Assembly (NCBI GenBank): GCA_005239465.1
Contig: SPAW01000078.1
Span: 1-37,965, forward strand
Reading direction: 5' to 3'
Source of the DNA: Nitrospira sp.
GTDB lineage: Bacteria > Nitrospirota > Nitrospiria > Nitrospirales > Nitrospiraceae
Length of the DNA: 37,965 nt
A model generated the notes under the pieces. The model was not told where the DNA came from. It saw only the letters and a list, made by a program, of their open reading frames with translations, and did not search any database. The position numbers were made by a program, and so were the translations under genes. Of this stretch, positions 32,655 to 37,965 are shown in pieces (position 1 is the first letter of the stretch; every line of letters begins with the position of its first letter).

Positions 32655-32989
32655 AACGGAACTATGCCGATCCGTATATCACGCCAATCAGGCTATGTGG
32701 ATATCGTTGAGAAGTCTTAGCCCACATTATTCATGACGGTTCGTCGCGAAATCGCTGAGCCGCGTCGCGAGACCGGCGCACGGAGCCCTGAGGACCCGAT
32801 GCGTACTCGTGCAGTACGGTGAGGGTACGAGAGGCGAGCCCGCCGGCCGAAGGCTCGTCGTAGCAGCGGATCGGCGATTGCAGCAGAAGAGTTCATGAAT
32901 AATGCGGGTTAGAACCGACACGATAATCACAGAGGAATTTTCGGGCCGGTTTCGCGTAATATGCCGATCGGCATACTCCATAGTTATGC
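32651..32989 (+). repeat. Palindromic attC-like module 1, interrupted by element B
   Basis: Without the insertion it is about 147 bp. It starts TGATAAC (32651-32657) and ends GTTATGC (32983-32989). The left arm (ATGCCGATCCGTATATCACG) pairs imperfectly with the right arm (CGTAATATGCCGATCGGCAT). From 32659 it matches 35027-35164 closely. The end GTTATGC is the exact complement of GCATAAC at 33882-33888, the relation expected of the two core sites of one integron cassette. Its assignment as attC is inference. Confidence 0.6.
32721..32908. mobile_element. 188-bp palindromic element, copy B, inserted in attC-like module
   Basis: Flanked by TTAG at 32717-32720 and 32909-32912. The ends are CCCACATTATTCATGA and (minus strand) CCCGCATTATTCATGA. 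It is inverted relative to copy A at 14244-14431. The uninterrupted module at 35027-35164 has TTTG (35085-35088) at the matching position, giving a natural empty site and showing that 188 bp plus a 4-bp repeat was gained. Confidence 0.88.
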
Positions 32990-33014
32990 GGCTTGACGAT
33001 CGACGGAGAACGTG

Positions 33015-33887
33015 ATGACCTCGCTGAAGTACACGAAGCCCGAGCGCATCTGGCTAAAGGACCACCCGGAACTGGATGAACGGTGGCTCCAGGACCGCAT
33101 CGGTGAGGACCCGGCGCTCCTTGGTCTAGGAGACCTCGTTCTCAAGGATCGGGAGCGCCCTCAGCCGCGGGCGGGCCGTCTCGATCTGCTTCTGCAGGAC
33201 GCCGAGACAAACAAGCGGTACGAAGTGGAGATCCAGCTCGGCAAGACGGACGAGGCGCACATCATTCGCACCATCGAGTACTGGGATATCGAGCGCAAAC
33301 GTTACCCACAGTACGATCACACGGCAGTGATCGTGGCCGAAGACATCACTAGCCGCTTCTTGAACGTAATCAGCCTGTTCAATAGCTCCATTCCACTTGT
33401 CGCCATCCAGTTGAGTGCGCTGCGACTTGGTGATTCCGTCTCTCTGGTCTGCTCAAAGGTGCTCGACGAAATGCGTTTGGGTCTCGTCGACGAAGACGAG
33501 GAAGTGCAGGCGGTGACCGACCGCTCCTACTGGGAAGAGCGAGCGAGCAAGCACACGCTCGCCATGGCGGACGAGATGTTGGAGGTCGTACGTGCACTCG
33601 ACCGAGAGCTCGAACTGAAGTACAACAAGTTCTACATCGGTCTTGCCAAAGGCGGTCAGCCGAACAACTTCGTCATCTTCCGTCCGAAGAAGGACTGGCT
33701 GCGACTGGAAGTGCGGCTGGACCGCTCGGACGAAACACAGGCGCAACTCGACGGCTCCGGCCTCGACGTGATGGACTACGACTCCCGATGGGGGCGGTAC
33801 CGAATCCGTCTCGCCAAGGGAGACACCACGAAGCACAAGGAGTTCCTCGCGGCGTTGATGACCAAGGCATTCGGAGGGGCCGCATAA
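33015..33887 (+). CDS. Cassette gene 1: PD-(D/E)XK nuclease-like protein of unknown function
   Basis: A 290-aa protein. ATG 33015 has GGAG 6 nt upstream; a GTG one codon earlier is less likely. Near residues 53-80 it reads AGRLDLLLQDAETNKRYEVE followed by IQLGKTDEAHI. The order D, then ExE-x-Q after 12-15 residues, in predicted strands, recalls PD-(D/E)XK nucleases such as NucS, with Gln in place of Lys. The C-terminal third (FVIFRPKKDWLRLEVRLDRS) resembles DUF5655-type domains. The product could be a nuclease or a defence protein; neither is shown. The stop TAA lies inside the core site GCATAAC of the following attC, as is usual for cassette genes. Confidence 0.72.
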   Translation: MTSLKYTKPERIWLKDHPELDERWLQDRIGEDPALLGLGDLVLKDRERPQPRAGRLDLLLQDAETNKRYEVEIQLGKTDEAHIIRTIEYWDIERKRYPQYDHTAVIVAEDITSRFLNVISLFNSSIPLVAIQLSALRLGDSVSLVCSKVLDEMRLGLVDEDEEVQAVTDRSYWEERASKHTLAMADEMLEVVRALDRELELKYNKFYIGLAKGGQPNNFVIFRPKKDWLRLEVRLDRSDETQAQLDGSGLDVMDYDSRWGRYRIRLAKGDTTKHKEFLAALMTKAFGGAA

Positions 33888-33941
33888 CAACAGCATGCAG
33901 CGGACGGCGGGGCGCACCGCCGCTGATGCCGAGCGTTAGGA
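33882..33941 (+). repeat. attC site 1 (60 bp)
   Basis: R'' is GCATAAC (33882-33888) and R' is GTTAGGA (33935-33941). The arms GCATGCAGCGG and, reversed, GGCATCAGCGG pair except for one extra G in the first, the extrahelical base expected of attC. The 60-bp length is classic. R'' matches in complement the GTTATGC at 32983-32989 that begins this cassette. Confidence 0.88.
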
Positions 33942-33948
33942 GTTGCGA

Positions 33949-34437
33949 GTGGCGGGGCGCGTCAAGAGCGGGGAAGGGACGCTGATTGGAAACGCAGGCG
34001 AGTTCTATGTCGGCGCCGAGCTATTGAAACGCGGCGTTGTCGCAGCGCTGGCCCCGCGTAACGCACCAGCTTTCGACATTCTCGCGACGAAGGGCAAGAA
34101 GACGATACGCGTCCGCGTCAAGACCAAATCCGCTGAGTACACGGACTGGCAATGGATGGTAAAGAAGGACGGTCAAATCTTTCGCGATCTCGGAAAGAAG
34201 GATGACTTCAGTGTCTTAGTCAATCTTACGCGCGAGACAAGAGATCTCGCATTTTTTGTTGTGCCTACCTCCCAGCTCAATGACTGGCTCGTTGACGATT
34301 TCAAGAATTGGGTTCGCACGCCCGGGAAAAAAGGCCGGCCACATGACCCTTCCAACAAGAAGCGCAATCTCGGTTATCCCAAGTACGAAAACCAACTCAA
34401 ACGGTATTTGCACAGCTGGGATGCCATGTGGGACTGA
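33949..34437 (+). CDS. Cassette gene 2: PD-(D/E)XK-like endonuclease-fold protein
   Basis: A 162-aa protein from GTG 33949. AGGAG at 33938-33942, which is the end of the attC core GTTAGGAG, lies 6 nt upstream; the TTG at 33943 has no such support. The pattern NAGEFYVGAELLKRGVVAAL, AFDIL (D43) and IRVRVKTKS (K58) matches the small PD-(D/E)XK group I intron endonuclease-like family (GEFYVAAEL...D...VQVKT), with Arg where that family often has Gln. Known members are small stand-alone nucleases of unclear role. A downstream core CTCCTAAC is the exact complement of GTTAGGAG at this cassette's start. Substrate is unknown. Confidence 0.75.
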   Translation: MAGRVKSGEGTLIGNAGEFYVGAELLKRGVVAALAPRNAPAFDILATKGKKTIRVRVKTKSAEYTDWQWMVKKDGQIFRDLGKKDDFSVLVNLTRETRDLAFFVVPTSQLNDWLVDDFKNWVRTPGKKGRPHDPSNKKRNLGYPKYENQLKRYLHSWDAMWD

Positions 34438-34447
34438 ATTACCCAAC

Positions 34448-34620
34448 TCCTAACTTTAGCTGGTACGAACGGGCCGAAAGCGTCGTACCGTTTTTCATCA
34501 CTGCGCTGGCCCGCCGCACGGCAAGACGATGGGCCGACGCTCGCGGCCTGACGGCGCTCGCTGTCGGCCCATCGGAGCGGCGGCTCTGGCGCGCCGCGTG
34601 ACGGGGCCGCTCCATTAGGC
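34448..34620 (+). repeat. attC-like site 2 (long, about 173 bp)
   Basis: It begins TCCTAAC (34448-34454; with the preceding C it complements GTTAGGAG at 33935-33942) and ends ATTAGGC (34614-34620). Inside, CGATGGGCCGAC and GTCGGCCCATCG form a 12-bp stem, flanked by GCGCTGG and GCCGCC arms that also pair. It is longer than most attC sites and the G of GTT is A, so it may be decayed. Confidence 0.6.
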
Positions 34621-34675
34621 TTACAGATCGTTTGTTCAAAAGCCATATGACTTTCTGCATGAAGAGCAACAAGTC

Positions 34676-34815
34676 ATGAATCAGACAGCTACCACATCCG
34701 ACGTGGGGCGCATTGTATTTGTCGTTCTCAGAATCGGCACGAGTGACGTGGATAAGCTATTTGATGAGGCCATTGCACCCGGGTCAAGAAATAGGGTCAG
34801 GCATGAGTATTGACT
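34676..34815 (+). pseudogene. Cassette gene 3, truncated by a REP-like motif
   Basis: ATG 34676 opens MNQTATTSDVGRIVFVVLRI and runs 45 codons (GTSDVDKLFDEAIAPGS) before a TGA that is part of the REP-like motif at 34791-34815. Its place right after an attC-like site fits a cassette gene cut short by the repeat. I do not recognise the family. No credible ribosome site is seen, apart from AAGAG 12 nt upstream. Confidence 0.5.
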
Positions 34816-34816
34816 T
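34791..34816 (+). repeat. REP-like motif, copy c
   Basis: GGGTCAGGCATGAGTATTGA followed by CTTA, the fullest of the four copies. The next 200 bp, to 35026, hold no gene that I can support; GGACAT (34846) and ATGTCC (34889) could pair as part of the same element. Confidence 0.55.
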
Positions 34817-35026
34817 ATTGTAGATGTATGTGGGGGACATTCTGGTTTTCCTGATACGTGATGTGACCACCTGTCAGCGGGAATTCAACATGTCCCTATT
34901 GTTTTCTTTTCACACCGACGTGAGAACGACCATGATCTACAGGCACGTGTTGAATCGGGGTGGAAAAGGCGCACGGAGTCCAGCAGATGCGCTCGTCTAA
35001 GGGTTGAGCCCTTCGCAGCTATAGCA

Positions 35027-35165
35027 GAACTATGCTGATCCGTATAGCACACCAATCCGGCTATGTGGATACCGCTGAGAAGTCTTTGACCCGACACGAA
35101 CATCACAGAGGAATTTGCAAGCCGGTTTCGCGTAATATGCCAGTTAGCAAACTCAATAGTTATCC
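35027..35165 (+). repeat. Palindromic attC-like module 2 (uninterrupted)
   Basis: It matches 32659-32988 once element B is removed, by eye at about 80%. It ends GTTATCC (35159-35165), a cassette-type core ahead of the DUF3800 gene. Left and right arms (ATGCTGATCCGTATAGCAC, CGTAATATGCCAGTTAGCAA) pair imperfectly. No intact RYYYAAC core is seen at its left end. Confidence 0.6.
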
Positions 35166-35183
35166 AGCGCAAAAAGCGACAAC

Positions 35184-36011
35184 GTGAGTAACGTCATTTC
35201 GATTGGCAGGAATCCAGATGCGCGGTTCTGCGTTTACGGTGACGAAAGCCGTTTTCGCACTGTCCTTGTTTTTGCGTTCGCGGTTTTCCATCGTCAGAAT
35301 CTCGAGCATGCCCACAGCATCTTGACAGCCATACGCCGTGAGTACCGAATTCCTCCGACTACGCCGATCCACTGCCGTGTTCTCTACAACTCCGACGCCC
35401 GTAAGAAGCACGGTGTCGACCACCTTGATCAGCCGACCGTGGATGCCCTCATAGCGGCTCTGGTTGGGCAACTGAAGGACGTTCCGGTCGCGTGCCGTTT
35501 CGCGTGGACAGCTTTGCCTGACCGCGACCCATTGGTTAACTCCACAGACCCATCTTGGATATTGCCGAGTGAACCGAAGGGCGTCATCGGCTTGCTGATG
35601 CAGGCATGCTTCGCGGTTGCTGCAGATGGAGGCGAAGGGCCAGCTGCGAGCGAGAGCGAGGTCTTCGTTTCGGCAGACCCTACCAAGATCCGCTTCCTGG
35701 GCGACAAGAGGTACCAGGCTCACCGCGGCTATGGGGGCTTCAGCGATGTGGATTCTCCACCGGGCCAGGTGTTCGACATTCGACCGCACATCGTCACGGC
35801 GAATCGATGGAAAGAACAGCCTTTGTTGCAGGTGGCGGATGTTCTTGCGTACATCTGCTCCCATGCCGACCCTTTGCTTAATCGAGACGATTTCTTCACA
35901 CGGCTGCTGAAGGGGATGTATTGGTCGAGAGCAACGTTAGTGCTGAAAGATCACACCGAACCGGAAACGACGCCGCACGGCGAGGCTCGCTCGACGCAAG
36001 GCGTTGGCTAG
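35184..36011 (+). CDS. Cassette gene 4: DUF3800 protein
   Basis: A 275-aa protein from GTG 35184. The family mark is the N-terminal strand FCVYGDESRF with D20-E21-S22, which in DUF3800 proteins is thought to be part of an RNase H-like metal site; further down, PQVADVLAYICSH-type sequence (LQVADVLAYICSHAD) carries the second conserved Asp. Function is unknown, but such genes are frequent on mobile DNA and near defence systems. The last 25 residues are low-complexity because the frame reads into cassette DNA: the stop TAG is inside the core GGCTAGC of the next attC. A long frame on the opposite strand (35160-35864) is a shadow. Confidence 0.8.
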   Translation: MSNVISIGRNPDARFCVYGDESRFRTVLVFAFAVFHRQNLEHAHSILTAIRREYRIPPTTPIHCRVLYNSDARKKHGVDHLDQPTVDALIAALVGQLKDVPVACRFAWTALPDRDPLVNSTDPSWILPSEPKGVIGLLMQACFAVAADGGEGPAASESEVFVSADPTKIRFLGDKRYQAHRGYGGFSDVDSPPGQVFDIRPHIVTANRWKEQPLLQVADVLAYICSHADPLLNRDDFFTRLLKGMYWSRATLVLKDHTEPETTPHGEARSTQGVG

Positions 36012-36088
36012 CAGGCGGCTGCACTCGTCGGTGGCCGCGCAGCGACCGAGGTGATACGCGGATGACAGTGAGCGGCGTGTCGTTAGGC
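36006..36088 (+). repeat. attC site 4 (83 bp)
   Basis: R'' is GGCTAGC (36006-36012) and R' is GTTAGGC (36082-36088). Arms GGCGGCTGCACT and, reversed, CGCCGCTCACTG pair with an extra G in the first. A second stem (TCGGT with ACCGA) lies inside. R'' does not complement the GTTATCC at the cassette start, so the site may be chimeric or diverged. Confidence 0.68.
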
Positions 36089-36117
36089 GTAAGAAACAAA
36101 ATGAAAAGGAGGAAAAA

Positions 36118-36441
36118 ATGGCTGGAGTAAAATTCATTGTGATCTACCCTCGTCCGACTGATATTGACGCTTTCGAGAAGGTGTATCAGGATGAGCACGT
36201 ACCCATGGCGGTTGCAAAGCTGGAGGGCAAGACCAAGTTGGTGGCGACGAAGGTGTTGGCATCGCCTCAGGGGACGCCCCCTTTTTACCGTATTGCCGAG
36301 ATTCACTTCCCCTCGATGGGAGCCCTGGAGGCCTCCGCTGCTTCAGTCGGGACGAAGGAGACATTGGCCCATGCCGTGACAATTTCCACCGGAGGAAGAC
36401 CGATCTTTCTGGTCGCTGAGGAGGAGACGTTCACCTTCTAG
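36118..36441 (+). CDS. EthD-domain protein (dimeric alpha/beta barrel)
   Basis: A 107-aa protein of the EthD family of ferredoxin-like dimeric barrels. It begins AGVKFIVIYPRPTDIDAFEK, followed by the family's YxxxHxPM motif in YQDEHVPMAVAKLEGKTKLV, and ends in a conserved IFLVAEEETFTF. Members are associated with degradation of ethers and aromatics but most have no proven role. AAAAGGAGG just before ATG 36118 is a very strong ribosome site. It starts 30 nt after attC site 4 and so may be a fifth cassette, though no attC is seen after it. Its stop lies in CTAGCCCACATT, which matches the end of element B for 11 of 12 bases. Confidence 0.88.
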   Translation: MAGVKFIVIYPRPTDIDAFEKVYQDEHVPMAVAKLEGKTKLVATKVLASPQGTPPFYRIAEIHFPSMGALEASAASVGTKETLAHAVTISTGGRPIFLVAEEETFTF

Positions 36442-36458
36442 CCCACATTGGGGATTGC

Positions 36459-36809
36459 TTGATCCATACACATTCGGGATATTCCGGTTTCTTCCAGCGA
36501 GCCATAATGGGCGCCATCCTCGGAGCATTCATCGGGGTGCTCGAAGTGTGGTTCTTCAAACACGACATCGCGCACTTCTGGGCGGCGGTTGTCGCGGGGC
36601 CTATGTACATGACCACATTGGCTGTGCTCACCGATCGTCTTCAGCTTGCGGGAGGCAAGACTCTTCTCGGAGCTGTTTCAGGTCTCCTCGCTGCCATCGT
36701 GTGGTGGGCCATTGCAGTTCATACCGCGGACGCATTCGTGCTTGCGGCAGTTGCTGGCGTCTTTTTCGGTTCAGCGTATGTCTGGTCTGAAGCGCGGAAG
36801 GGTCCCTGA
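36459..36809 (+). CDS. Small membrane protein, four predicted helices
   Basis: A 116-aa protein from TTG 36459, or from ATG 36507 (MGAILGAFIGVLEVWFFK), which gives 100 aa. Hydrophobic stretches lie at about 14-32, 40-58, 68-86 and 90-108, so it should span the membrane four times. I do not recognise a family. It is 17 nt after the EthD gene on the same strand and may be co-transcribed. GGGGA at 36450-36454 could serve as ribosome site for the TTG. Confidence 0.65.
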   Translation: MIHTHSGYSGFFQRAIMGAILGAFIGVLEVWFFKHDIAHFWAAVVAGPMYMTTLAVLTDRLQLAGGKTLLGAVSGLLAAIVWWAIAVHTADAFVLAAVAGVFFGSAYVWSEARKGP

Positions 36810-36859
36810 GCCATGCAACCCGGCATGAAGAGATGCCTCGCTTCAAGGAAGATCTTGCT

Positions 36860-37965
36860 TCAGCGAATGACCTGAATCGCCCGCCAGCGTTCTGATTGGT
36901 ACCGCCACAATAAGAGCGCCATCCGTACCGTCCAATCTGCGATCATCGCGCTCCAGACGTAAAAGACAGACAGGTGCAGCCAGAGGGCGACGATCAGCGC
37001 CATTGGCACGCGCACGCCCCACATGCCGACCATGGTGGTGCCCATGATGAAGCGGGTGTCGCCCGCGCCACGCAAGGAGCCGGCCAAGACCATGGTGAGG
37101 GCCAGGGGAATTTGTAGCAGCGCGACGATCTTTAGAAACACGGTGCCGAGTTCGATGACGGCTTCGTCGGTGGTAAACACGCGCAGCAGCACGTATGGAA
37201 AAAAGAAAAAGACGATGCCCATGCTGGCCATGATGAGGGTCGCCAGCCGGTTGGCCTCCCAGTTCTCAAGTTTGGCGCGGGTATATTTCCCAGCTCCAAT
37301 ACTCTGTCCCACCATCGTGGCGGCGGCGATGGCGAACCCATAGCCAGGTAAGAAAGACAGTGACTCGATCGACAAGCCGACTTGGTGGGCGGCGTACGAG
37401 ACCGTTCCATAGAGCAAGACGAGTTTCGTGTAGATCAAGATACCGGCCTGTTGGACGATCCGTTCACCGGATACGGGAGCCCCCACGTCCCAGATCGACC
37501 GAATCAGGTCGAATCGTAGCTTCGAGGACGGTTTCAAGATGGGATGGCAGCGCAACATCAGATAGGCCGCGCCTGTAGCTTCGGCGAGCCCGACGGCGAT
37601 GGCTGCTCCCTTGAGACCCATGGCGGGGGCCCCCCATCGTCCATAGATGAGTGGGTATGCAATGAGGATGTGCAAAAGATTGACGACAATCATGGCGTAC
37701 ATCGGAGTCCGCGTTTCGCCGGTGCCTTGGAGAATCGACGACAAGACTTGTATAAGCACGGTAAAGGGAATCACCAAGAAAATGAGAGTCGAATAGGGAA
37801 GGGCCAATTCGATGACGGTCGGCTCTGCACCCAACTGCTGCATCGCGAGGCGATTGATGGCCATTCCAAGACCGGCCAACAGCAGAGACACGGCGACCGA
37901 GAGCCAAAGAAAATGGCGCGCAGCTTCCCCTGCATCCCGATACCGGCGGGCGCCCCACAGCTGTG
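36860..37965 (-). CDS. MATE-family efflux transporter, N-terminus beyond window
   Basis: The frame is open from the stop at 36860 to the right edge (first complete codon at 37963), at least 367 residues. The full family length is about 450, so roughly 80-90 N-terminal residues are missing; the GTG at 37891 is internal. The start of the visible part, QLWGARRYRDAGEAARHFLW, is the conserved MATE QxxGA region, and ILQGTGETRTPMYAMIVVNL is the second family signature, with AGSLRGAGDTRFIMGTTMV in the C-terminal half. MATE proteins export drugs or metabolites using H+ or Na+ gradients. Ten hydrophobic segments are visible. Confidence 0.93.
   Translation of the reverse strand, partial: QLWGARRYRDAGEAARHFLWLSVAVSLLLAGLGMAINRLAMQQLGAEPTVIELALPYSTLIFLVIPFTVLIQVLSSILQGTGETRTPMYAMIVVNLLHILIAYPLIYGRWGAPAMGLKGAAIAVGLAEATGAAYLMLRCHPILKPSSKLRFDLIRSIWDVGAPVSGERIVQQAGILIYTKLVLLYGTVSYAAHQVGLSIESLSFLPGYGFAIAAATMVGQSIGAGKYTRAKLENWEANRLATLIMASMGIVFFFFPYVLLRVFTTDEAVIELGTVFLKIVALLQIPLALTMVLAGSLRGAGDTRFIMGTTMVGMWGVRVPMALIVALWLHLSVFYVWSAMIADWTVRMALLLWRYQSERWRAIQVIR

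Noticed and set aside
35160-35864. 234-codon open frame on the minus strand
   Set aside because: It is antisense to the DUF3800 gene, which has the DES motif and cassette context; the minus frame has no recognisable family.
32651-36441. A complete integron with integrase
   Set aside because: No tyrosine-recombinase gene is found on either strand in or near the cluster.
1-37965. tRNA or rRNA genes
   Set aside because: No cloverleaf with a GTTC-type T-loop and no rRNA-like stretch was noticed; a tRNA scan was not possible here.

Overview
The window looks like a chromosomal stretch of a Nitrospira-type bacterium (phylum Nitrospirota). This rests on moderately high GC, the neighbourhood recA-recX-alaS-ruvX-mltG, a formate dehydrogenase-like operon, a stand-alone GroES and repeat-rich intergenic DNA. 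The genus is an inference from overall character; no marker gene here settles it.

Layout. 1-3419 (minus strand): an edge-truncated RelE/HigB-like toxin, fdhD and a molybdopterin formate dehydrogenase-like subunit. 3420-5656: repeats, a GroES with an internal lysine-rich insert, a lipoprotein, and a two-helix membrane protein followed by an integron-type attC-like site. 5657-11424 (plus): recA, recX, alaS, ruvX and mltG, tightly packed. 11428-14435: a deoC pseudogene carrying a structured insertion, a divergent phosphopentomutase homologue, ridA and two small palindromic elements. 14872-17570: an exported IPT/TIG protein and a YCF48-like propeller protein. 17646-27849 (minus): rsmE, dnaJ, dnaK, grpE, coaX, a birA broken by one stop codon, nadC and valS, in reverse order of transcription. 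28002-32487: a 37-aa very basic protein, a response regulator, a HAD hydrolase, a sirtuin, and a ketopantoate reductase fused to a molybdopterin-domain-like tail.

32651-36441 reads as a cluster of integron gene cassettes without an integrase (a CALIN): short, mostly uncharacterised genes (two nuclease-like, a truncated one, a DUF3800 protein, an EthD-like protein) separated by attC-like sites. In the best cases the two core sites of a cassette are complementary, as cassette biology predicts, and the gene's stop codon lies inside the first core. A small membrane protein and an edge-truncated MATE transporter close the window.

The window also holds several families of small non-coding mobile or repeated elements. 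(1) A 188-bp palindromic element with CCCGCATTATTCATGA ends and YTAR-type 4-bp flanks occurs at 14244-14431 and 32721-32908; the second copy interrupts a 136-bp module whose uninterrupted copy lies at 35027-35162. A related 222-bp element is at 13539-13760. (2) Elements with shared roughly 25-bp inverted ends but different cores lie at 14553-14714, 24029-24204 and 30126-30249. (3) Four REP-like motifs and a duplicated 60-bp TATAAT-containing block also occur.

Functionally the core genes serve DNA repair, tRNA charging, protein folding, NAD and CoA synthesis and envelope maintenance. Decay is visible at deoC, at birA and in one cassette. No rRNA, tRNA, CRISPR array, integrase or transposase gene was seen.
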